Source of the DNA: JASLCR01 sp964384345
Lineage (GTDB): Bacteria; Patescibacteriota; Saccharimonadia; Saccharimonadales; Saccharimonadaceae
Direction of reading: 5' to 3'
DNA length: 64,000 nucleotides
Assembly: GCA_964384345.1 (NCBI GenBank)
Contig: CAYLKD010000005.1
Span: 9,776 to 73,775, forward strand
A program made the position numbers and the translations under genes. A model generated the notes under the pieces. It made no database searches. It was not told where the DNA came from and saw only the letters and a list, made by a program, of their open reading frames with translations. Positions 38,296 to 45,649 of the stretch are shown here, one piece after another. Each line of letters opens with the position of its first letter. Positions within the stretch are counted from its first letter, which is position 1.

Positions 38296-39594
38296 ATGTT
38301 TGTTGATACAGCGAAAGTACTAGTCGAAGCAGGACGAGGCGGCAATGGTGTCGTTAGTTTTCGTCGTGAGATATACATCGACAAAGGCGGACCAGATGGC
38401 GGTGATGGCGGCAAGGGTGGCGATGTTATTTTCGAAGCCACAAAGAACCTCAATACGCTTCTCGATTTTCGCTACAAACCAGAACTGCGGGCTAAGCCAG
38501 GACAAGCTGGCTCAAAACAGAATATGCGAGGGCGATCTGGGCAAGATTTAATTGTTAAAGTACCAATGGGTACGGTCGTCAAACGCGGCGGCACAGCAAT
38601 CGCCGATCTCATCAATGATGGCCAGCAGGTGATCATTGCTAAAGGTGGTGACGGTGGCTACGGCAATGCACACTTTAAGTCCTCAACTCGTCAAACACCC
38701 CGCCTTGCGGAGCTAGGCGAAGTTGGGGATACATTCGAAGCAGAGCTTGAGCTCAAACTGCTCGCAGATGTTGGCCTAGTGGGCTTTCCAAATGCTGGTA
38801 AATCGACATTCCTCAGCGTTGTTTCAAACGCGCGACCAGAAATCGCTGATTATGCATTTACGACCTTGACTCCAAATCTGGGTGTTGCTGATATTGATGA
38901 CGGCAGCCTCCTGATTGCCGATATCCCTGGACTCATCGAAGGCGCGAGCGCAGGGAAGGGTCTAGGCGATGCATTTTTGCGCCATGTTGAGCGTACCTCT
39001 GTGTTACTTCATCTAATTGATGTTTATGCCGAAGATATAGCCAAAGACTACAAAACGATTCGTTTAGAGCTAGCGAGCTATAGCCCTGAGCTACTCAGAC
39101 GCCCCGAAGTCATTGCGCTCACTAAATGTGAAGGTCTCGACAAAGAACTACTCGACATGCAAATCGAAGCACTGCAGCAAGTATCAGGAGATACCGAAAT
39201 AATCACGATCTCTTCGCAGGCTGGTATCAATCTCAAAGAAGTACTGCGTAGTCTGAAAGGTCACGTACAAATTGCTCGTGAGACGGCAGCCGAAGAAGAG
39301 ATCGAAAGCGGCATCCCTGTCATAGGGCTGACTGATGCCGCTGAAGAAAAGTCATGGAAGGTGACCACCGAAGACGACACGGATGACGCCAAGCGATACG
39401 TCGTATCGGGTCACAAGATCGAAAAGTTTGCCGCCCGCACGAATTTCGATCAATACCAAGCAATTAATCGTCTCCGTGATATCATGAAAAAAATGGGTAT
39501 TGTCCACGAATTACAGCGACAAGGAGCTGACGGCGCGTCCAATATTCGGATAGGTCATCACATATTTACGCTTCTCGAACAACGCGACGAGTAA
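38296..39594 (+). CDS. obgE: Ribosome-associated GTPase Obg
   Basis: A 432-aa GTPase for 50S assembly and stress control. The glycine-rich Obg fold (GGNGVVSFRRE, GGPDGGDGGKGGDV) is followed by the G domain with GFPNAGKSTF (G1), a G3 DIPGLIEGAS and TKCE, and an Obg C-terminal (OCT) domain. ATG at 38296 is preferred to the earlier ATG because TGCTACACT stands 9 nt before it and because the protein then begins in the family way (MFVDTAKVLVEAG). Confidence 0.95.
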   Translation: MFVDTAKVLVEAGRGGNGVVSFRREIYIDKGGPDGGDGGKGGDVIFEATKNLNTLLDFRYKPELRAKPGQAGSKQNMRGRSGQDLIVKVPMGTVVKRGGTAIADLINDGQQVIIAKGGDGGYGNAHFKSSTRQTPRLAELGEVGDTFEAELELKLLADVGLVGFPNAGKSTFLSVVSNARPEIADYAFTTLTPNLGVADIDDGSLLIADIPGLIEGASAGKGLGDAFLRHVERTSVLLHLIDVYAEDIAKDYKTIRLELASYSPELLRRPEVIALTKCEGLDKELLDMQIEALQQVSGDTEIITISSQAGINLKEVLRSLKGHVQIARETAAEEEIESGIPVIGLTDAAEEKSWKVTTEDDTDDAKRYVVSGHKIEKFAARTNFDQYQAINRLRDIMKKMGIVHELQRQGADGASNIRIGHHIFTLLEQRDE

Positions 39595-39599
39595 TATTG

Positions 39600-39628
39600 T
39601 TGACATTAATCGATATTTCTGATAAAAT
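39600..39628 (+). promoter_or_regulatory. Strong promoter of structured unit 1
   Basis: TTGACA (39600-39605), a 17-bp spacer and TAAAAT (39623-39628), beginning 6 bp after the obgE stop. Expected start of transcription is about 39635. Confidence 0.75.
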
Positions 39629-39794
39629 ACCTTTTATCCTTGATTGAGATACTTTTTTATCCCTCAAGTGACACCTTAACATGTCAGATAGCTATTAAGT
39701 GATATCTCGGCTGCATACATACGCATCAACCCTATTGGTACGTAGCTATGCAGTCGAGACATCCGGTCCCGACACTACGCAAGGAGACAGCACC

Positions 39795-39941
39795 ATGCGA
39801 CACAGCATCCGCAACACCCCGCCGGACACCGGCGTCATCACCAACATCGGCCAGGGCCAGATCCTCAGCGCGGCGCCCACCAGGCGCAACACGACCAGCT
39901 CGTCGGCGGCCGGCCTCGTCGACTTCGTCAGCATCACCTGA
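39795..39941 (+). CDS. 48-aa mini-ORF in unit 1
   Basis: ATG at 39795 lies 8 nt after AAGGAG (39781-39786). The product begins MRHSIRNTPPDTGVITNIG and ends AAGLVDFVSIT. It is rich in Thr, Ser and Ala, with no cysteine, signal peptide or membrane part. It is followed 13 bp later by a 13-bp stem. The good ribosome-binding site supports translation; the overlap with hairpins (39820-39834) weakens the case. No family recognised. A peptide precursor is a possibility only. Confidence 0.45.
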   Translation: MRHSIRNTPPDTGVITNIGQGQILSAAPTRRNTTSSSAAGLVDFVSIT

Positions 39942-40128
39942 TCGACCGCCGGCGTCGGCCGGGCTCACTCATCTGAGCTCGGCCGAGCCCTGGCACGGCT
40001 ACTCCACGCCCAAGCTCCCAGCGGGAGCAAATCGTGAACCCGCATGGGCGCTCGATGCGCCCCTCGTCAATCACCGGGCTGACCGTCGGACGGTCCAAAA
40101 GCCCGGAGTAGATCCGAAAGGAGTAGCC

Positions 40129-40158
40129 ATGGTCCGAATCAGGGACCAGACTCGCTGA
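40129..40158 (+). CDS. Nonapeptide mini-ORF MVRIRDQTR
   Basis: AAAGGAG (40117-40123) precedes ATG by 5 nt. The start is inside a 6-bp hairpin (40130-40148), and the stop inside another (40151-40167). A similar nonapeptide follows 66 bp later. The same frame is open further upstream as an Arg/Ala/Pro-rich shadow, so the peptide could also be chance. Confidence 0.3.
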   Translation: MVRIRDQTR

Positions 40159-40224
40159 ATCAGCGAGCACGGTGAAGAACTCACGCCATCGAACCACACG
40201 GCAAGGAAGGGATTGGGCCACACC

Positions 40225-40254
40225 ATGGTACGGATCAGGATCGGGATTCACTAG
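40225..40254 (+). CDS. Nonapeptide mini-ORF MVRIRIGIH
   Basis: ATG at 40225 opens nine codons beginning MVRIR, as in the mini-ORF at 40129 (ATGGTNCGNATCAGG shared at DNA level). The only purine-rich site, AAGGAAGG, is 14 nt upstream, so translation is less well supported. The repeated start suggests a duplication. Confidence 0.25.
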   Translation: MVRIRIGIH

Positions 40255-40264
40255 GGCGTTCCTT

Positions 40265-40273
40265 CACCTCCTT
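40265..40273 (+). other. Copy of the 16S rRNA anti-Shine-Dalgarno sequence
   Basis: CACCTCCTT, preceded by T (TCACCTCCTT from 40264), equals the conserved 3' tail of bacterial 16S rRNA. Inside a transcript with several AAGGAG sites (39781, 40117, 40330) it could pair with them and mask translation, or mimic the rRNA tail. Confidence 0.5.
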
Positions 40274-40353
40274 GTGAGGATAGGTTACAGCCACGGTTCG
40301 AGTGGCGGCCCCACACGGGGCTAACCTCGAAGGAGCGCCTTGATCGTACAACT

Positions 40354-40388
40354 CTGGGTGGCGCGCGACCGAGTCGCGCGCCACCCAG
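40354..40388 (+). other. Perfect 16-bp hairpin at the end of unit 1
   Basis: CTGGGTGGCGCGCGAC and GTCGCGCGCCACCCAG pair with a CGA loop. There is no T run after it, so it is a structural or protective stem, or a terminator of the kind seen in G+C-rich genomes. It is followed 10 bp later by the right arm of the 17-bp inverted repeat. Confidence 0.85.
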
Positions 40389-40433
40389 TCCATCTTTAAG
40401 CTATCTGACATGTTATATCAATCTTTTGTATAT

Positions 40434-40455
40434 AAGCACCGCCAAGGTGTTTTTT
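40434..40455 (+). terminator. Likely intrinsic terminator of unit 1
   Basis: CACC GCCAA GGTG followed by six T, extended by weaker A-T pairs. Short stem but well placed, 7 bp before the next promoter. Confidence 0.5.
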
Positions 40456-40461
40456 GTTGCC

Positions 40462-40489
40462 TTGACAAACGCATCATTCGGCGTATAAT
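40462..40489 (+). promoter_or_regulatory. Consensus promoter of unit 2
   Basis: TTGACA (40462-40467), 16-bp spacer, TATAAT (40484-40489): both boxes match the sigma70 consensus fully. Expected start about 40497. The leader up to the 40681 ATG is about 185 nt and contains a 6-bp hairpin (GAATAC/GTATTC, 40579-40598). Confidence 0.8.
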
Positions 40490-40680
40490 GATTTCATAAC
40501 CAAGTTGAGCTATATACGACTAGTTCGCAGCCTTGTGATATATTGCAGGACGACCGCTCCTTGGTTCGTACGTGTCAGGAATACGTCGCACTGTATTCAG
40601 ATAAGGTAGCCACTGCTAGAAGTTTCGAGCACTGACTGTCTTACCCGAGTTACACACCCACCTCTCCTAGGAGATCAACC

Positions 40681-40890
40681 ATGTCAGACACTGGAATGAC
40701 CAACACCAGGACCGCACCCATCGAGTACGGTGGTCGTTCGGCACTCGCACTCCTGCAGCCGTCCATACCCCCTCGTCATCCCGACGCGCCGGTCCTCAGG
40801 AGCCCTCAGCCGGTCATCTCGACCGACCCGGCGATGCACTGCACCGGGTTCGTGAACCCGGTGTGCGACGGCACGGTGCGCACCGCCTGA
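40681..40890 (+). CDS. 69-aa mini-protein of unit 2
   Basis: ATG at 40681 follows AGGAG by 8 nt; the AGGAG is part of a palindrome (TCTCCTAGGAGA, 40663-40674) that could hide it. The product starts MSDTGMTNTRTAPIEYGG and ends CTGFVNPVCDGTVRTA. It is rich in Pro, Thr and Ser, with two cysteines near the end (CTGFVNPVC) and no membrane segment. The gene is very G+C-rich and ends before a perfect 17-bp hairpin. No family recognised; a small secreted or modified peptide is conceivable, but not shown. Confidence 0.5.
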   Translation: MSDTGMTNTRTAPIEYGGRSALALLQPSIPPRHPDAPVLRSPQPVISTDPAMHCTGFVNPVCDGTVRTA

Positions 40891-40902
40891 CACGACACCC
40901 CT

Positions 40903-40943
40903 CCGGTTACCCGGCTCCGCCACGCGCGGAGCCGGGTAACCGG
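40903..40943 (+). other. Perfect 17-bp G+C-rich hairpin after the 69-aa gene
   Basis: CCGGTTACCCGGCTCCG and CGGAGCCGGGTAACCGG pair with a 7-nt loop. Like the hairpin at 40354 it has no T tract. It probably stabilises the 3' end or terminates in the actinobacterial manner. Confidence 0.85.
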
Positions 40944-40965
40944 CACACCAAGTTTTGCTATCGAT

Positions 40966-40991
40966 ACTCATCTTCTGATGAGTGTTTTTTT
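40966..40991 (+). terminator. Rho-independent terminator of unit 2
   Basis: ACTCATC TTCT GATGAGT followed by GTTTTTTT. A+T-rich style like the core genome, unlike the G+C-rich hairpin just before it. Confidence 0.8.
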
Positions 40992-41016
40992 GTATAACCT
41001 GGGTATACTAGGAGGT

Positions 41017-42441
41017 ATGGCGAAAACGTTTTTCTTTTATGACCTGGAAACGAGCGGACTCAGTCCATTTAGTGATCGGATTATGCAGTTTGCCGGTCAG
41101 CGCACTGATGAAGCGTTGCAGCCAGTCGGTGAAGCCTACAATGTACTTGTTAAACTCAACGACGACACCTTGCCGAGTCCAGAAGCTATCGTGGTCACCG
41201 GCATCACACCACAGATGACGCAAGCCGATGGCTATACCGAAGCGGAATTTGCGCAGTTTTTGATGAATGAGATATTTACGCCCGACACGACCATCGTGGG
41301 ATTTAACAGCGTGCGATTTGATGATGAATTTATCCGGCATCTGCTGTGGCGAAACTTCCATGATGCGTATCAGTGGTCATGGCAGGATGGCCGTTCGCGC
41401 TGGGATATGCTCGATGTTGTGCGTATGACACGGGCACTGCGCCCTGAGGGTATTGAGTGGCCGACGGATGCGCAGGGGAATGCGACGAACCGACTAGAAC
41501 TTCTTACCAAGGCTAATGGCATCGATCATGAAAACGCGCACGATGCGCTGGCGGACGTGGAGGCGCTCATCACGGTGACGAAGCTCATACAGACTAAGCA
41601 GCCACAGCTATTTAACTATTTGTTTTCACGCCGCTCGAAAAAAGCTGTTCAAGAGCTGGTAAATCTCGATACGAAGCAGCCATTTGTCTACGTGAGTGGA
41701 CGCTACGAAAATGAATTCAATAAAGCAACTGTAGCCTGCGCGATCGCACCAGCGCCGCATAGCAATGTACTGGTGTATGATTTGCGTTACGATCCGTCGC
41801 CACTATTTGACTGCAGCGAAGATGAACTTAAAAAACGGCTCTTTGCATCGTGGCAAGAACGCAGCGCCGAAGGATTTGTCAAAGTGCCGGTCAAGCAGCT
41901 GCAGTACAACCGTTGCCCAGCGGTTGCACCGCTTGGGGTGCTCGAGCAAAGTGAAGGTTGGCAAAAAGTCGGCCTGGATATTGCTACCATCACCAAACAC
42001 CGGCAACTACTGCTATCTAGGCCTGATTTTGCCGAAAAACTCCGCAGCGTGTTTGAACAGGAACGCGATTATGCGCCGCGAACCGAACCCGAGGAGAAGC
42101 TGTATGATGGATTTATTCAGGACGGCAAAGACACACTGCGCATCGAAGCGGTTAGAAACGCTACCGCAAATCAGCTGGCTGATTTTCACCCAGAATTTTC
42201 TGATGAGCGACTCGTGCCGCTACTGCTGCACTACAAAGGCCGCAATTTTCCGTCGACATTGTCAGACGACGAGCAAGCTGCGTGGGAGGAATGGCGCGCA
42301 GCACGTATCGAGCGACAACTGCCAATATTCATGGCGTCGCTGCAACGGATGATGAAAGCTGATACAACGGGTAATCAGCGATTTGTTTTCGAAGAGCTTC
42401 AGCTCTGGCTTGAAAGTATTTTGCCCACTGCAGATTTTTAG
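41017..42441 (+). CDS. sbcB: Exonuclease I
   Basis: A 474-aa single-strand 3'-5' exonuclease for repair and recombination, the same size as the E. coli enzyme. DEDDh residues appear in FYDLETSGL (D9, E11), GFNSVRFDDEF and NAHDALADVEAL. The C-terminal SH3-like and helical parts follow. TATACT lies 7 nt before the ATG at 41017; the GGAGG is only 1 nt from the ATG, so a leaderless start is more likely than Shine-Dalgarno use. Confidence 0.92.
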   Translation: MAKTFFFYDLETSGLSPFSDRIMQFAGQRTDEALQPVGEAYNVLVKLNDDTLPSPEAIVVTGITPQMTQADGYTEAEFAQFLMNEIFTPDTTIVGFNSVRFDDEFIRHLLWRNFHDAYQWSWQDGRSRWDMLDVVRMTRALRPEGIEWPTDAQGNATNRLELLTKANGIDHENAHDALADVEALITVTKLIQTKQPQLFNYLFSRRSKKAVQELVNLDTKQPFVYVSGRYENEFNKATVACAIAPAPHSNVLVYDLRYDPSPLFDCSEDELKKRLFASWQERSAEGFVKVPVKQLQYNRCPAVAPLGVLEQSEGWQKVGLDIATITKHRQLLLSRPDFAEKLRSVFEQERDYAPRTEPEEKLYDGFIQDGKDTLRIEAVRNATANQLADFHPEFSDERLVPLLLHYKGRNFPSTLSDDEQAAWEEWRAARIERQLPIFMASLQRMMKADTTGNQRFVFEELQLWLESILPTADF

Positions 42442-42725
42442 ATTTTTGAGTAGCGCTGTCTGGGCATACGGGGTTTTGGTGGAATCTCGCTGAGCTGTTT
42501 GCCTGGCAGCGGCACGACGCTCACCAGTACGGCTATGACTGCAAGGCTTATCATCATGAGCATTACGTCAGACGGCACGATGATAGATGTACCCGGTACC
42601 TCGCCGATGGCTAGAAAACGCATTAATAGATCTGACATATCAACTGTTGCACAAAAAATTAACCCCGATCCTACAAGGCTAACGGCAATTACGCATTTGC
42701 GTATAAACAGAGATAGTGAAACCAT
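42438..42725 (-). CDS. Hypothetical small membrane protein
   Basis: A 95-aa protein starting MVSLSLFIRKCVIAVSLV with two or three hydrophobic helices (KCVIAVSLVGSGLIFCATV and MLMMISLAVIAVLVSVVPL) and a basic proline-rich tail. The ATG at 42725 is chosen because TATACG stands 7 nt upstream on this strand. Its 3' end overlaps sbcB by 4 bp. Function unknown. Confidence 0.55.
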   Translation of the reverse strand: MVSLSLFIRKCVIAVSLVGSGLIFCATVDMSDLLMRFLAIGEVPGTSIIVPSDVMLMMISLAVIAVLVSVVPLPGKQLSEIPPKPRMPRQRYSKI

Positions 42726-42830
42726 AGTAAACCGTATAGTAGTGTGTATGTAAAAAATATGCAATCATAAGCTTCATAGTTCGCCTGTGTACTAGCGTGA
42801 CAACCTAAAATAATGGTATACTAAAGTGTT

Positions 42831-45644
42831 ATGTCAAACGTGTTACGAGTTGTAGGAGCCAGAGAGCATAATCTCAAAAATATCAGTGTTGATATCCCAC
42901 GCGATAAGCTGGTGGTTATTACTGGTCTCTCGGGCTCGGGCAAATCAAGTTTGGCGTTTGATACTATTTATGCCGAAGGACAACGACGTTACGTCGAGAG
43001 TCTATCAAGCTACGCTCGGCAATTTTTAGGGCTCATGGAAAAGCCAGACGTCGATCAAATCGATGGCTTGAGTCCAGCTATCTCGATTGATCAAAAATCT
43101 ACCAGTCGTAACCCACGCTCGACCGTTGCGACGGTCACGGAAATATATGATTATCTTCGCCTGTTGTATGCACGCATTGGTATCCCGCACTGTCCAATCT
43201 GCGGCAAGGAAGTGCAGCGTCGTACATCGCAGACGATCATTGATGAGGTCATGAAAATTGACGAAGGCACGAAGTTATTGCTACTTGCGCCGCTCAGTAA
43301 GGACAAAAAAGGTGAGTTCGCTCACATCCCAGAACAGTACTCTCGTTTGGGCTTTGCTCGTGCCCGCGTCGATGGCGTCGTATATTCGCTCGATGAATTT
43401 CCAAAACTCGATAAGAAATATAAGCATGACATTGAACTTGTCGTTGATCGTATTGCGATGAATCCAAGCCTGCAATCACGCGTTACACAGTCGATCGAGC
43501 AAGCGCTCGAAATCGCTAATGGTGTGCTGGAGGTGTACGATGTTGCAGCTGAAACATCGCAAATATACAGCCAGCGCTACGCTTGTGTTGATCATCCAGG
43601 TGAAGATATCCCGGAGCTTGAACCACGGTTATTCAGTTTTAATGCTCCGCAAGGTGCGTGTCCTGTATGTACCGGACTTGGTTCTCGCCTGGAAGTTGAC
43701 GCTGAACTGGTATTTAACACCCGACTATCAATTGCCGAGGGGGCTATCCGACCTTTTAACCGTGTCAACGCTGACGCGTGGTACATGAAAAAAATAGCAG
43801 CGGTCGCAGCGCGGTACGGCTTCAGCACGCAGACGCCAGTTGCAGATTTGTCTGATGACATTATTGAAAAATTGCTTCACGGAACTGGCAACGAGAAGTA
43901 CCGTGTCAATCTCGGCAGTGGACGTCACTACGAAACAACGTACGAAGGAATTGTGCCAAATCTTGAGCGCCGTCACAAAGAAACCGACAGTGAATTCATG
44001 CGTAAAGATATCGAGCGATTTATGCGTGAAAGCAAGTGCCATGCATGTAAAGGTGCTCGCTTGAAACCAGTGGTTTTGGCGGTCACCGTGCACGGACTCA
44101 ACATTATGGATATATGTAATCTTGGCGTCGATGAGGCTTTAGAGCTTTTTGAGACACTTAAGCTAACTGATAATGAAGAATTCATCGCCCATCAAATCAA
44201 AAAAGAAATCACGGCACGTCTTGGTTTTATGAGCAACGTTGGGTTAACGTACCTTGAGCTTTCGCGAGCTGCCAATACACTTTCAGGCGGCGAAGCGCAG
44301 CGTATTCGCTTGGCAACACAAATTGGCTCTGGACTACAGGGCGTTTTGTATGTACTCGATGAGCCATCGATTGGACTGCATCAGCGCGATAATGATCGTC
44401 TTATCTTGACACTCCAACGCTTACGCGACCTTGGTAATACAGTGCTTGTTGTCGAGCACGACGAAGATACAATTCGCGCGGCTGACTACCTACTTGATAT
44501 TGGCCCAGCTGCAGGTATTCACGGTGGTGAAGTGATAGCCGCGGGTACGCCAGAGGAAGTAGCGAAAAATCCAAACAGTATTACTGGACGTTATCTCAGC
44601 GGAGCAGAAAAAATTGACGTTCCAAAAAAACGACGCAAACTTGAAAAAGATCGCCACCTTACGGTTGTTGGGGCAAAAGAGAATAACCTCAAAGATATAA
44701 CCGTTTCGATTCCACTTGGCGTCATGACGGTCGTCAGCGGTGTATCAGGTAGTGGTAAGTCAACGCTGGTCAATGATATTCTTGCGAAAGAATTATCGGC
44801 TCGGCTCCACCGAGCTCAAGCAGTACCTGGTCGGCATGAAACAATCGAAGGCGTGAAACAGCTTGATAAAGCGATCATCATCGACCAATCGGCAATCGGT
44901 CGTACGCCACGATCAAATCCCGCCACGTATACCGGTGTATTCACGCCAATTCGCGAACTTTTTGCAAGTACAACAGAGGCAAACATTCGCGGCTACAAGG
45001 CTGGTCGGTTTAGCTTTAATGTCAAAGGTGGCCGCTGTGAAAACTGTCAGGGTGATGGCGTCATCAAAATCGAAATGCACTTTTTGCCTGATGTCTATGT
45101 CACCTGCGATGAATGTAAGGGTAAGCGCTACAACCGCGAAGCACTTGAAATTAAATATAAAGACAAAACAATCGCTGATATTCTCGATCTCACTGTCGAA
45201 CAGGCTGCTGACTTTTTTCAAAACGTTCCAACCATTGCTCGCAAGATGAACACGCTTGTCGACGTTGGACTGGGTTACATCCGCCTTGGCCAACCTGCTA
45301 CTACTTTTTCTGGCGGTGAAGCGCAGCGTATTAAGCTCGCGAGTGAACTGAGTCGTCGCTCAACAGGTAAGACGATGTATATACTCGACGAGCCAACCAC
45401 TGGCCTTCACTCTGCGGATGTCAAACGGTTACTAGCGATATTGCAGCAGCTTGTCGAAGGTGGCAATACGATGATTATTATCGAACACAATCTCGATGTT
45501 ATCAAATCGGCGGATCACATTATCGATATGGGTCCCGAAGGTGGAGCGGGCGGCGGTAAGGTTGTTGCTGAAGGAACGCCAGAGCAGATCACAAAAAACG
45601 CTAAAAGCTTTACTGGCAAATATCTAAAGCCATTATTGAAGTAA
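42831..45644 (+). CDS. uvrA: Excinuclease ABC subunit A
   Basis: A 937-aa ABC ATPase that finds bulky DNA damage with UvrB. Two Walker A sites (TGLSGSGKSSL and SGVSGSGKSTL), signatures (LSGGEAQRIRLA, FSGGEAQRIKLA), and zinc-binding CxxC pairs (CPVCTG, CHACKGAR, CENCQGDG, CDECKG) are all seen. TGGTATACT lies 8 nt before the ATG, a model leaderless promoter. Confidence 0.97.
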   Translation: MSNVLRVVGAREHNLKNISVDIPRDKLVVITGLSGSGKSSLAFDTIYAEGQRRYVESLSSYARQFLGLMEKPDVDQIDGLSPAISIDQKSTSRNPRSTVATVTEIYDYLRLLYARIGIPHCPICGKEVQRRTSQTIIDEVMKIDEGTKLLLLAPLSKDKKGEFAHIPEQYSRLGFARARVDGVVYSLDEFPKLDKKYKHDIELVVDRIAMNPSLQSRVTQSIEQALEIANGVLEVYDVAAETSQIYSQRYACVDHPGEDIPELEPRLFSFNAPQGACPVCTGLGSRLEVDAELVFNTRLSIAEGAIRPFNRVNADAWYMKKIAAVAARYGFSTQTPVADLSDDIIEKLLHGTGNEKYRVNLGSGRHYETTYEGIVPNLERRHKETDSEFMRKDIERFMRESKCHACKGARLKPVVLAVTVHGLNIMDICNLGVDEALELFETLKLTDNEEFIAHQIKKEITARLGFMSNVGLTYLELSRAANTLSGGEAQRIRLATQIGSGLQGVLYVLDEPSIGLHQRDNDRLILTLQRLRDLGNTVLVVEHDEDTIRAADYLLDIGPAAGIHGGEVIAAGTPEEVAKNPNSITGRYLSGAEKIDVPKKRRKLEKDRHLTVVGAKENNLKDITVSIPLGVMTVVSGVSGSGKSTLVNDILAKELSARLHRAQAVPGRHETIEGVKQLDKAIIIDQSAIGRTPRSNPATYTGVFTPIRELFASTTEANIRGYKAGRFSFNVKGGRCENCQGDGVIKIEMHFLPDVYVTCDECKGKRYNREALEIKYKDKTIADILDLTVEQAADFFQNVPTIARKMNTLVDVGLGYIRLGQPATTFSGGEAQRIKLASELSRRSTGKTMYILDEPTTGLHSADVKRLLAILQQLVEGGNTMIIIEHNLDVIKSADHIIDMGPEGGAGGGKVVAEGTPEQITKNAKSFTGKYLKPLLK

Positions 45645-45649
45645 GAAAT

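Larger units (their letters stand above)
39677..40415. repeat. Perfect 17-bp inverted repeat enclosing unit 1
   Basis: TAACATGTCAGATAGCT at 39677-39693 is the exact reverse complement of 40399-40415. The arms are A+T-rich and the 705 bp between them are mostly G+C-rich. They may pair in the RNA to close the structure, or be the ends of a small mobile element. Confidence 0.9.
39635..40455 (+). ncRNA. Candidate large structured RNA, unit 1
   Basis: A unit of about 0.8 kb from the promoter at 39600 to the terminator at 40434. Its body is far more G+C-rich than the flanks (42 of 60 bases from 39841). Read in order, the strand forms these stems: 39705-39759 (13+4 bp), 39820-39834, 39955-39986 (13 bp), 40014-40028, 40046-40062, 40074-40106 (7+6 bp stacked), 40130-40148, 40151-40167, 40297-40331 (nested), 40354-40388 (16 bp, perfect). 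Perfect 17-nt arms at 39677 and 40399 close the whole. No known RNA class fits (not RNase P, tmRNA, SRP or a riboswitch I recognise). Several Shine-Dalgarno-led mini-ORFs inside mean that it may instead be, or also be, a structured mRNA. Confidence 0.5.

Noticed and set aside
39748..40158. A 136-codon ORF across unit 1
   Set aside because: Its composition (Arg, Ala, Pro, Ser) is typical of a non-coding frame in G+C-rich DNA, its ATG lies in the leader hairpin and it overlaps the better-supported 48-aa frame.
39934..40251. Minus-strand ORF of 105 codons in unit 1
   Set aside because: No ribosome-binding site or promoter on that strand; it is the expected shadow of a G+C-rich region full of symmetrical hairpins.
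40340..40399. TTG-started ORF of 19 codons after AAGGAG at 40330
   Set aside because: The spacing is only 4 nt, the start is weak and the ORF runs through the 16-bp hairpin.
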